A program made the position numbers and the translations under genes. Positions 9,166 to 16,771 of a stretch of 45,857 nt of DNA are shown one piece after another (the stretch's first letter is position 1; each line of letters starts with the position of its first letter). Under the pieces are notes generated by a model that was given only the letters and a program-made list of their open reading frames with translations, did not search any database and was not told where the DNA came from. Origin of the DNA: Richelia sp. SL_2_1 (GTDB lineage Bacteria; Cyanobacteriota; Cyanobacteriia; Cyanobacteriales; Nostocaceae); the NCBI GenBank assembly GCA_012033205.1, contig JAAUSO010000040.1:1-45857 (forward strand). The letters are read 5' to 3'.

Positions 9166-10272
9166 ATGGAAATGATGATTGAAGATTTGATGGAACAAAT
9201 GATTGAATTGGGAGGTTCGGATATGCATTTATCCGCTGGTTTACCTCCTTATTTTCGGATTAGTGGTAAACTTACACCTTTTGGTGATGAAGCTTTAAGT
9301 GCTGATCAATGTCAAAGATTAATTTTTAGTATGTTGAATAATTCCCAACGTAAAATCCTCGAACAAACTTGGGAATTAGATTGTTCTTACGGTGTCAAAG
9401 GATTAGCACGTTTTCGCGTCAATGTTTATAAAGAACGCGGTACTTATGCTGCTTGTTTACGAGCATTAAGTTCTAAAATTCCTAATTTTGACAAACTGGG
9501 TTTACCTGATATTGTTCGAGAAATGTGCGATAAACCCAAAGGAATGATATTAGTAACAGGTCCTACGGGTTCTGGTAAAACAACTACTTTGGCAGCAATG
9601 ATTGATTTAATTAATCGTACAAAAGCAGAACATATTTTAACAATTGAAGACCCAATTGAATTTGTTTATGAGCCTGTTAAAAGCCTGATTCATCAACGTC
9701 AACTTGGTGAAGATACCAAAAGTTTTGCTAATGCTTTAAAAGGTTCTTTACGTGAAGACCCAGATATTATTTTGATTGGAGAAATGCGCGATTTAGACAC
9801 AATTTCCCTCGCTATTTCCGCAGCAGAAACTGGTCACTTAGTATTCGGTACTTTGCACACTTCTTCCGCAGCACAAACCGTTGATAGAATTATCGACGTT
9901 TTTCCCGCAGATAGACAAACTCAGGTGCGAGTACAGTTATCTAACTCTTTAGTTGCAGTATTTAGCCAAACATTAGTATCTAAGAAAAACCCCAAACCGA
10001 ATGAATTTGGTCGAGTAATGGCTCAAGAAATTATGGTGATTACTCCTGCTATTTCTAATATGATTCGCGAAGGTAAAACATCTCAAATTTATTCCGCAAT
10101 TCAAACTGGGGCAAAATTAGGAATGCAAACTTTGGAGAAAGTTCTTGCTGATTATGTGAAAGCAGGAGTTATTTCCTTTGAAGCCGCAATGTCAAAAACC
10201 ACTAAACCGGATGAAATTCAACGTTTAATTGGTGCAGTACCCACCAATGGAAAAGCGGCTATGAGACATTAA
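9166..10272 (+). CDS. pilT: Type IV pilus retraction ATPase PilT
   Basis: Hexameric ATPase that depolymerises pili and produces retraction force. The 368-residue protein has an N-terminal PAS-like region with GGSDMHLSAGLPPYFRISG, Walker A GPTGSGKTTT (about 133), Walker B DIILIGEMRD (about 201) and AETGHLVFGTLHTSSA (His box). It lacks the N-terminal extension and zinc motif of PilB, as expected. The ATG is preceded by AAAGGA 8-13 bases upstream, an adequate ribosome-binding site. It lies 137 bp after pilB, a spacer occupied by repeats, and 118 bp before pilC; all three are likely cotranscribed. Confidence 0.96.
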   Translation: MEMMIEDLMEQMIELGGSDMHLSAGLPPYFRISGKLTPFGDEALSADQCQRLIFSMLNNSQRKILEQTWELDCSYGVKGLARFRVNVYKERGTYAACLRALSSKIPNFDKLGLPDIVREMCDKPKGMILVTGPTGSGKTTTLAAMIDLINRTKAEHILTIEDPIEFVYEPVKSLIHQRQLGEDTKSFANALKGSLREDPDIILIGEMRDLDTISLAISAAETGHLVFGTLHTSSAAQTVDRIIDVFPADRQTQVRVQLSNSLVAVFSQTLVSKKNPKPNEFGRVMAQEIMVITPAISNMIREGKTSQIYSAIQTGAKLGMQTLEKVLADYVKAGVISFEAAMSKTTKPDEIQRLIGAVPTNGKAAMRH

Positions 10273-10390
10273 TTATCTACAAAATTACTAGTAGTTAGTT
10301 ATGAATTTTTACTAACTACTAAGTATGTTTTATCAAACAAATTAATTTTTTGTTATTTTGAAAAAATTTGAATTTTAAACTATATAAATT

Positions 10391-11620
10391 ATGCCAACTT
10401 TTGTCGCTCGCGTTCGCGATTCAGTAGGAAAATCGAAACAAGAAAAAATTGTTGCTGACTCAATGGCACAAGCTCGTAGTCAGTTAAGACAACAAGGTTT
10501 CGTAATTCAAGACTTACAACAATTTAAAGGTTTTGATCTCGGTGATGCTCTCGATCTAACAAAACTGCAAACTAAGCTTGCTACAGTTTCGGTTAAAGAT
10601 AAAGCGATATTTTCCCGTCAATTTGCAGCTTTAACAAATGCAGGAGTCGCAATTGTCCGAAGCTTAGGAGTACTTTCGGAACAATGTAGCAATCCTAAAC
10701 TCAAAGAAGCACTTTTAGATATTAGTAGTGAAGTACAAAATGGTGTTAATCTTTCCGATGCAATGCGGAAGCATCCTCAATGTTTTGATGCTTTATATGT
10801 CAGCATGATTCAAGCTGGTGAAGTCGGTGGTGTTTTGGATGACGTTCTTAATCGCTTAGCCAAATTATTAGAAGATGTGGCTCGATTACAAAACCAAATC
10901 AAATCAGCAATGTCTTATCCTACTGTTGTGGGTTTTTTAGCAGTCACAATTTTTGTTGCGATGACAGTTTTTCTTATCCCAATTTTTGCCGCTATTTTTA
11001 AAGATTTGGGAACAGAATTACCAGCTTTAACGCAGTTTATGTTGTGGATAAGCGGTATTCTCACAAGTTATTGGCTTTTCGTTATTATTGCTGGTTGCGT
11101 AGGATTAAAAATAGCTTTTGACCAGTATTATAAAACTCCCGTTGGTAAGTTAACTATCGACCGTATTTCTCTAAAATTGCCTTTGTTCGGCGATTTAATT
11201 CAAAAATCTTCTATTGCTCGATTCAGTCGTACTTTTGGCTCTTTAACTCGTTCTGGAGTACCTATTTTAACCTCTTTAGAAATTGTTCGAGATACATCAG
11301 GAAACCAGATAATTGCCAACGCTATTGATGCTGCAAGAAGTGAAGTTCAACAAGGAGGTATGATTAGTATTGCTTTACAAAAAGAAAATGTATTTCCGAT
11401 TATGGCAATTCAAATGATGAGCATCGGAGAAGAAACCGGAGAATTAGATGGAATGTTAATGAAGGTTGCCGATTTTTATGAAGATGAAGTTGAACAAGCA
11501 GTAAAAGCTCTTACTAGTGTTTTAGAACCAGTAATGATTGTAGTTATTGGTGGTATGGTTGCTGTAATTTTACTTTCGATGTATTTACCAATGTTTAAAG
11601 TCTTTGAAGACTTGGGTTAA
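10391..11620 (+). CDS. pilC: Type IV pilus inner-membrane platform protein PilC
   Basis: Polytopic platform protein that couples PilB/PilT to the growing pilus. The 409-residue protein has two T2SSF domains (about 70-195 and 275-400). Membrane segments lie around 174-203 (VVGFLAVTIFVAMTVFLIPI), 213-240 and 380-402 (VIGGMVAVILLSMYLPMF). Duplicated features include FSRQFAALTNAGVAIVRSL and FSRTFGSLTRSGVPILTSL, each starting a domain. N-terminal VARVRDSVGKSKQEKIVADS is typical. Third gene of pilBTC; the minor pilins and pilMNOQ genes are not in the window. Confidence 0.96.
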   Translation: MPTFVARVRDSVGKSKQEKIVADSMAQARSQLRQQGFVIQDLQQFKGFDLGDALDLTKLQTKLATVSVKDKAIFSRQFAALTNAGVAIVRSLGVLSEQCSNPKLKEALLDISSEVQNGVNLSDAMRKHPQCFDALYVSMIQAGEVGGVLDDVLNRLAKLLEDVARLQNQIKSAMSYPTVVGFLAVTIFVAMTVFLIPIFAAIFKDLGTELPALTQFMLWISGILTSYWLFVIIAGCVGLKIAFDQYYKTPVGKLTIDRISLKLPLFGDLIQKSSIARFSRTFGSLTRSGVPILTSLEIVRDTSGNQIIANAIDAARSEVQQGGMISIALQKENVFPIMAIQMMSIGEETGELDGMLMKVADFYEDEVEQAVKALTSVLEPVMIVVIGGMVAVILLSMYLPMFKVFEDLG

Positions 11621-11718
11621 TAATCAGTTACCAGTTATCAGTTATCAGTTATCAGAGAAACTAGTTAATTGATAACTTTTAATTAAAACAAGGAATAAGA
11701 AATAGATGTTCCAAAATG

Positions 11719-11794
11719 CTAACTCCTAACTCCTAACTCCTAACTCCTAACTCCTAACTCCTAACTCCTAACTCCTAACTCCTAACTCCTAACT
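11719..11794. repeat. Heptamer array (CTAACTC)~11 abutting a start codon
   Basis: About 10.9 perfect copies of CTAACTC, ending only 6 bases before the ATG of the gene at 11801. It occupies the place where a ribosome-binding site would be expected. A short run of ATCAGTT-type repeats lies just upstream (11623-11656). Confidence 0.95.
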
Positions 11795-11800
11795 TATTTT

Positions 11801-12289
11801 ATGTCTGTACAAAAATCTGATTACGAAATTAGCTTAACCGAATATAGCGATCGCTCTGCTGCTGTTGCTCTTTTAAAACAGCACCGTCCTTATTTAGAAA
11901 TGATTCCTAGTTTACGTCGTCCCGACGAAAGTTTAATTACTATTCCTCTACCAATTATCCGTGTTCGTAAAACTGAAACAAATTTACCACAGACAACTTG
12001 TCTACCTTGTGATTTAGCAATTTTAATGTGCGATCCAGAATGGAAAATTAAAACAGGGGTGGAAATTATTGTTTTTATTCATCATCCCGATGAGGATTTT
12101 TCTGATCTTTTAAAAAGATGGCGACAAACTCAAGTATGGTTGGATAAAGATTACGAATGGCTGATGCCTTTGCGTCACAGTCATATTTTAACTGAAGGAA
12201 CTAATGCGATATATCCTTTGTTCGTAGTTTTTTCAGAAACACCAGAGCGAATTAAGCGTGGTTTAGTTGCATCCGATCTACCATTATAG
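11801..12289 (+). CDS. Conserved-looking protein of unknown function
   Basis: A 162-residue soluble protein that I do not recognise. It has no signal peptide or membrane segment. Composition and codon use match the neighbours, and the middle has globular-looking segments (LPCDLAILMCDPEW; GVEIIVFIHHPDEDFSDLL; LLKRWRQTQVWLDKDYEWLMPLRHSH), so it is probably a real gene. It follows pilC by 180 bp, but a heptamer array fills the spacer up to 6 bases before the ATG, leaving no visible Shine-Dalgarno sequence. A pilus-related role is possible from position only. Confidence 0.65.
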   Translation: MSVQKSDYEISLTEYSDRSAAVALLKQHRPYLEMIPSLRRPDESLITIPLPIIRVRKTETNLPQTTCLPCDLAILMCDPEWKIKTGVEIIVFIHHPDEDFSDLLKRWRQTQVWLDKDYEWLMPLRHSHILTEGTNAIYPLFVVFSETPERIKRGLVASDLPL

Positions 12290-12352
12290 TTCAAAGCGAA
12301 GAATTTGTGTTGGATGAAGAAAGGAAACAAGAGGAGCGAGAATTAGGGAATA

Positions 12353-12427
12353 GGTAATGGGTAATTGGTAATTGGTAATTGGTAATTGGTGATGGGTAAT
12401 GGGTAATTGGTGATGGGTAATTGGTAA
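12353..12427. repeat. Heptamer array (GGTAATT/GGTAATG)
   Basis: About ten degenerate copies of a 7-bp unit alternating GGTAATT, GGTAATG and GGTGATG. The open frame across it on the minus strand is low-complexity Tyr-Pro-Ile-Thr repeats and is not a gene. The same family occurs at 23622-23660 and 27699-27779. Confidence 0.92.
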
Positions 12428-12471
12428 TAAAATCCGTGAAATCCGTGTAATCCCTTTCAATCCGTGTTCGA
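12428..12471. repeat. Dispersed ATCCGTG-type repeat, copy 1
   Basis: AAATCCGTGAAATCCGTG followed by TAATCCC and TTTCAATCCGTGTTC. A near-identical block lies at 27797-27838, again directly after a GGTAATT array, so array and block appear to travel or arise together. The remaining spacer to 12895 is AT-rich and shows nothing I can name beyond upstream sequence for the DUF2997 gene. Confidence 0.75.
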
Positions 12472-12895
12472 TCCTTCACCCTAAAGACATATTTTAAATA
12501 TGAAAGACAAATAATCCAAATTCGACTTTTTATGACTTTCTCAGACAAAAAATAGTCATAATCATGAGTTTTATATCTATTTAAGCTTAATTTTAACCTC
12601 CCACTTTAGGTTATACCCTAGCTCTATACCTTGGGAGATAATTATGGTAGAGTGTGATATTTTCAGCTTGACTAATGTTCTTGCTTAAGAGAAACTTACA
12701 TATAATTGAAGCAAACACTTATAAAAGTAATAATTTTTGTAAAAAATATGAGACATATATTTCTGAAGATGGAACATTAGTTATTTAACGAGTGATTCTA
12801 TAGATAGAGAAGAAATGCTGTAGTTTAGACCAAAGTTTTATTTTTGGTAGAAGGACAGCAGACTAAAACCGCAATTAATATGGTTGGTCAAAAGC

Positions 12896-13108
12896 ATGGA
12901 GACATTAGAATTTATAATTTATCCAGACGGTCGAGTACAAGAAAAAGTCACTGGAATAGTCGGTAATTCTTGCGCTGAAGTTACGGCAGCTATTGAAGCG
13001 CAACTAGGGATTGTACTTACCCACGAGCCAACCTCAGAATATTTTGCTGCCAACGTGCTTTCTCAGAATAATGTTGCGAATACTCAAGCAACTTTCAGCG
13101 ATTGGTAA
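12896..13108 (+). CDS. DUF2997 domain protein
   Basis: A 70-residue protein from ATG 12896 (METLEFIIYPDGRVQEKVTG); a TTG at 12884 would add four residues but is a poorer start. The pattern of a beta hairpin followed by NSCAEVTAAIEAQLG (helix) is that of DUF2997, a small family of unknown function. The gene is followed after 55 bp by ycf35-like and then an overlapping ferredoxin gene, a conserved cyanobacterial neighbourhood that suggests the three act together. No cofactor residues are obvious apart from one Cys (about 31). Confidence 0.8.
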   Translation: METLEFIIYPDGRVQEKVTGIVGNSCAEVTAAIEAQLGIVLTHEPTSEYFAANVLSQNNVANTQATFSDW

Positions 13109-13163
13109 CTTTTAACTCAACTTAATTCATTTACTCTCACTGCCAAAGAAAGAGATATTAATT

Positions 13164-13550
13164 ATGTCACACTTTAGCCAGATTAAAACTCAAATTCGTA
13201 ATATTGAATCTTTGAAAGATGCCCTCACCGACTTAGGTGTAGCTTGGAAAGATGGTTCCCATTCTTTACGCGGCTATCAAGGTATTACCCACACTGCCGA
13301 AATTGCGATCGAGCAAGACAATGGCTACGATATTGGTTTTAAGTGGAACGGCAAAGAATATGAATTAGTCGCCGATTTCCAATATTGGGCGCAAAATCTT
13401 TCTGTAGAAGGATTTTTACGTCAAGTTACACAACGTTACGCTTACCGCACGGTAGTTAAAGAAACTGCAAAAGCTGGGTTTCAAGTTAGCGAACAAAAAC
13501 AAAATCAAGATGGTTCAATTCGCTTGTTAGTGCAGCGTTGGAGTGCGTAA
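13164..13550 (+). CDS. DUF1257 / Ycf35-family protein
   Basis: A 128-residue protein of the DUF1257 family, also known as Ycf35 in algal plastid genomes; function unknown. MSHFSQIKTQIRNIESLKDA at the start, YDIGFKWNGKEYELVADFQYW in the middle and FLRQVTQRYAYRTVVKE near the end are family features. It is soluble, without Cys residues or membrane segments. Its TAA stop shares a base with the ATG of the ferredoxin gene (TAATG), so translation of the two is coupled. Retention in plastids implies a photosynthesis- or plastid-related role, which is inference. Confidence 0.88.
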   Translation: MSHFSQIKTQIRNIESLKDALTDLGVAWKDGSHSLRGYQGITHTAEIAIEQDNGYDIGFKWNGKEYELVADFQYWAQNLSVEGFLRQVTQRYAYRTVVKETAKAGFQVSEQKQNQDGSIRLLVQRWSA

Positions 13551-14008
13551 TGTCTGATTTTTTGCCACCAGAAAACGAGCAAGACAATCGTTCTGGTTGC
13601 GAACCGGAATTAGGGGGTTTTTTGCGAGATAGCCCCCAACGTTCTGGCTTGGAGCCGGAATTGGGCGGTGTTTTGCGTCAACGGGGTGTATATGTTGATG
13701 AAATTACTTGCATTGGCTGTAAACACTGCGCCCATGTTGCTCGTAATACTTTTTATATAGAACCTGATTATGGGCGATCGCGGGTGATGCGTCAAGATGG
13801 TGATTCAGAGGAAGTAATTCAAGAAGCGATTGATACTTGTCCTGTGGATTGCATTCACTGGCTTGATTATACTGAAGTGAAAAATCTTGAAGAAGAACGC
13901 AAATATCAGGTGATTCCCGTAGTCGGTTATCCGCTAGAAGGTGCAGTTATTGCTGCTCAAAGTCGTCGAAAAAAGCAAAAATTAAATAACAAAAAGTCTC
14001 GATTTTAG
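13550..14008 (+). CDS. Ferredoxin, single [4Fe-4S]-type, with extended termini
   Basis: A 152-residue protein from ATG 13550, which overlaps the preceding stop by one base; a TTG at 13538 would add four residues. The core binds one cluster: CIGCKHC (Cys 54, 57, 60) plus Cys 97 in TCPVDC; Cys 101 is spare. Residues 14-26 and 31-43 are a duplicated motif, RSGCEPELGGFLR and RSGLEPELGGVLR, ahead of the ferredoxin fold. The basic tail ends in QSRRKKQKLNNKKSRF. It probably donates electrons to an unknown partner linked to the DUF2997 and Ycf35-like proteins. A perfect terminator hairpin lies about 140 bases downstream. Confidence 0.88.
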   Translation: MSDFLPPENEQDNRSGCEPELGGFLRDSPQRSGLEPELGGVLRQRGVYVDEITCIGCKHCAHVARNTFYIEPDYGRSRVMRQDGDSEEVIQEAIDTCPVDCIHWLDYTEVKNLEEERKYQVIPVVGYPLEGAVIAAQSRRKKQKLNNKKSRF

Positions 14009-14040
14009 AAGTTTTAAAATCTGATATTTTTGGCGAGGTG

Positions 14041-14106
14041 AGAAGTCGAGTTTTGATGATGTTTATCTTGTTATGGGAATATTTCAGTTAAAAAACCCGA
14101 CTTCTT
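14041..14106. repeat. AGAAGTCGAGTTTT...AAAAACCCGACTTCT hairpin
   Basis: Single copy of the long-arm hairpin repeat also found at 2977-3170 and 32127-32276. It lies about 30 bases after the ferredoxin stop. The left arm has one change (CGAG for CGGG). Confidence 0.7.
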
Positions 14107-14145
14107 AAATTCTTAAAGGTGATTTTTGAATTTGATTGAATTTGA

Positions 14146-14178
14146 TTAAAAAGGGCTGCATTTGCAGCCCTTTATTTT
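14146..14178 (+). terminator. Intrinsic terminator after the ferredoxin gene
   Basis: AAAGGGCTGCA-TT-TGCAGCCCTTT forms a perfect 11-bp stem with a minimal loop, followed by ATTTTTG on the plus strand. The stem's A/T base pairs also give an A/T-flanked hairpin on the minus strand, where it could help to end trxA (stop at 14263). Confidence 0.88.
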
Positions 14179-14262
14179 TGTTAATAAACAATAATCAAAA
14201 AATCCAACCGTCTATTACTGCCTTAGAAAGCTGAGGATAGACGGATGGAAGACAGCTAAAAT

Positions 14263-14586
14263 TTAAAGATACTTCTCCAAAGTATTAGCTAATGTAGTTT
14301 TAGGAACCGCACCAACAACCATATCAACTTTTTGCCCACCTTTAAAAATCATTAATGTGGGAATACTGCGGATGCCGTACTGAGAAGCAACATTGGGATT
14401 CTCATCGGTATTAACTTTAACTACCTTAATTTGACCTTCATACTGAGAGGAAATTTCATCCACAACGGGCGCTACCATGCGACAGGGACCACACCAGGGT
14501 GCCCAAAAGTCAACTAACACGGGAACATCGCTATCGAGTACTTCCTGCTTAAAGGTGGAGTCTGTAACTTGTGTAGCTGATGACAT
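14263..14586 (-). CDS. trxA: Thioredoxin (TrxA, m-type)
   Basis: A 107-residue thioredoxin with the redox-active WCGPC at 31-35, the cis-Pro motif [11 protein letters not shown] (about 74-84) and terminal helix. It reduces disulfides in target enzymes of carbon metabolism using ferredoxin-thioredoxin reductase (family knowledge). The ATG start follows an AAGGTAT-like leader. Upstream on the same strand come the small RNA Yfr1 and guaB3, the arrangement guaB-yfr1-trxA reported in other cyanobacteria. Confidence 0.97.
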   Translation of the reverse strand: MSSATQVTDSTFKQEVLDSDVPVLVDFWAPWCGPCRMVAPVVDEISSQYEGQIKVVKVNTDENPNVASQYGIRSIPTLMIFKGGQKVDMVVGAVPKTTLANTLEKYL

Positions 14587-14704
14587 ACCTTAAAACCTTT
14601 TAATCGGATGTTTTTGATTTTTGTGAAAATTCTACCACAGCAAAAACCACTGCCTTGGTATTTGGAATATAGATTTACAGAATATCGTGAACCTATCGCA
14701 AAAC

Positions 14705-14776
14705 ATAAGGAACCGCCCGAACAATAGTCCGGGCGGAGTGTGGTGTGAGGAGTGAACGGAAACATGCGTCTCCGCT
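14705..14776 (-). ncRNA. yfr1: Small RNA Yfr1
   Basis: On the minus strand: a 5' stem-loop CGGAGAC-GCAT-GTTTCCG (14774-14757), an unpaired stretch containing CACTCCTCACACCACACT (14754-14737), and a 3' stem-loop of CCGCCCG/CGGGCGG arms (14736-14713) followed by TTCCTTATGTTTT. The unpaired CUCCUCACACCAC core is the ultraconserved Yfr1 antisense motif, and the two flanking stem-loops and the guaB-trxA location match published Yfr1 genes. Yfr1 acts by base pairing with mRNAs, including porin mRNAs in Prochlorococcus (established). Ends are approximate. Confidence 0.93.
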
Positions 14777-14782
14777 ATCTCT

Positions 14783-14788
14783 ATTGTA
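14783..14788 (-). promoter_or_regulatory. Candidate -10 box of yfr1
   Basis: TACAAT on the minus strand, seven or eight bases before the first Yfr1 stem-loop, with a weak -35-like TGGAAA 17 bases further upstream. Position fits a sigma-70 type promoter for a free-standing sRNA. The start site is inferred. Confidence 0.5.
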
Positions 14789-14933
14789 GGCGACATATGC
14801 AATTTTTCCAGCCATAGTTTAAAAGTAGGGAAAAATTTATTTAAGATTTGGTTGGACTCTTAGCAGTCTTGAGTTGAAATAATCAATCATCGTTGGTTTT
14901 ATTTAACAATTGAATCTACAAGCATAATGGTGT

Positions 14934-16095
14934 TTACTTGCCCATGCCTAAATGTTGAGCTTTTTGGTAGACTTTACCTTCGGTTAACAGTGATGGAGCA
15001 ATCACAACTTCAACCTGTTGCATTTCTTTGAGATTTTTTGCTCCCAGAGTACCCATACTTGTTTTTAGAGCGCCTAAAAGATTGTGAGTACCATCATCAA
15101 GTTGTGCTGGTCCTGTTAATATTTGCTCTAAAGTACCAGTAGTACCGACATTAATGCGAGTACCGCGAGGTAATACAGGAGATGGAGTTGCCATACCCCA
15201 ATGATAACCACGCCCTGGAGCTTCGGCGCATCTAGCAAAGGGAGAACCAATCATTACACCATCAGCACCGCAAGCAATACATTTACAGATATCGCCACCA
15301 GTGATTAAACCGCCATCGGCAATTACTGGTACATAATTTCCAGTTTCTTTGTAATAATCATCTCGTGCTGCCGCACAATCGGCGATCGCACTTGCTTGGG
15401 GAACACCTACACCCAATACTCCACGGGAAGTACAAGCAGCACCTGGGCCGATTCCTACTAATACCGCAGCTGCACCAGCCTTCATTAAGTTAAGGGTAAC
15501 TTCGTAACTGACGCAGTTACCTAAACTACCGGGATAGCATTTCTCGGCAAAACTCAGCTAAATCTAGAGGAGTGATCGATTCGGGTGATAAGTGCGCGCT
15601 AGAAACTACTGTAGCCTGGACAAAAAATAAATCAGCTCCTGCCTCTGCGACTACTGAACCGTATTTCATCGCTCCTACTGGAGTAGCGCTGACTGCGGCA
15701 ATTCCACCCCTTGATTTAATTTCTTGAATTCGTTGTTTCACCAATTCAGCTTTAATTGGTTCGGCATAAAGTTCTTGCATCAAAGGTACAAATTCATCTT
15801 TGTTTACAAGAGCAATCCGGTCTAAAATTGGCTCTGGATTGTCATACCGGGTTTGGATTCCCTCTAAATTTAGTACTCCTAATGCTCCTAATTCCGATAA
15901 ACGTACAGCCATCTCAACATCAATTACACCATCCATTGCACTGGCAATAATCGGGATTTTTCGCTCAATATTACCAATACGCCACGTAGTATCTGCCAAA
16001 GCAGGATCTAATGTTCTTGTACCTGGTACCAAGGCAATTTCGTCTATTCCGTAAGCCCTGCGGGCTATTTTTCCCCGCCCAATTTGAATATCCAC
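14934..16095 (-). CDS. guaB3: GuaB3-type IMP dehydrogenase family protein, frame interrupted
   Basis: Two collinear pieces make one 387-residue GuaB3: residues 1-187 (16095 down to about 15537; [19 protein letters not shown]) and the rest in another frame to 14934, with the catalytic loop [12 protein letters not shown]. No CBS pair is present, as expected for GuaB3, recently characterised as an IMP dehydrogenase making XMP for GMP synthesis. The break can be repaired by adding one C at 15537 (G on the plus strand; PIPVVLGNC restored) and one T in the run at 15523-15525. Both are homopolymer contractions within 15 bases, so sequencing error is likely, although a true pseudogene cannot be excluded. 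It is probably upstream of yfr1-trxA. Confidence 0.88.
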
Positions 16096-16771
16096 GTGCT
16101 TGTATTTATCCTCATGTATTTAAGCTAGGGTATCAAATTGTGGGGGTATTTTGAGCGGTTTTTTTCAAACTAATTGTTTTGAGTTTGAGAGACAAAAATC
16201 ACATCAGATGCGTTAAGCACGACGGAACTGCTTACTCCGCTTGCTACGACTTGATATAAAATAATATCAAATAATATTAATAAAAGAAGCCAAAGTAATA
16301 TAATTCAATTTTTATCTATGTATAATATTAAACTTATTAAATAATCAATCGAATTGAAATTGATTGATTTATATTACTTCTAATGCTTATTAGCACTTAA
16401 TACGCCTTTTTTGATCTACTGCAAATCATCTCAGTAAGTTTTTTCAAATAAATAATTTACCATGGTATTAAGTTTTATGCTAATTCCAGAGTTTAAAATC
16501 AAATAATTAAACAGAATATATATAATAACTAACAACTATATATTTTTTTTGCTAATAGAAAGTGTATTCTACTGCCAAATAAGTAAAAATAGATACAACT
16601 AATCATTGGATGTGAAGATGGATAGCTGAGTATATGGAAATACTTGATTAAAATTAATATAAGTACAAATAACTAGCCTGACATAAAAAAATAATCACAT
16701 TGTGTCACTTGCGCTGAGAATCGCTAAGATTGTTAAAATAACTTCAAAATTATTAATTTAAGTAAGCAGCC
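16096..16771. other. Divergent spacer guaB3 / mutS2
   Basis: A 676-bp, strongly AT-rich spacer between divergent genes, expected to hold promoters for both. I see no ORF, RNA gene or repeat family here; short A/T runs and ATATTA-type repeats (about 16260-16380) are the only structure. Confidence 0.5.

Noticed and set aside
12291-12548. Minus-strand open frame of 85 codons
   Set aside because: The middle is a translated heptamer array (Tyr-Pro-Ile-Thr repeats) and the rest is AT-rich spacer; no domain and no ribosome-binding site.
15485-15536. Programmed ribosomal frameshift in guaB3
   Set aside because: Restoration needs two separate single-base changes; no slippery heptamer with downstream pseudoknot was seen.
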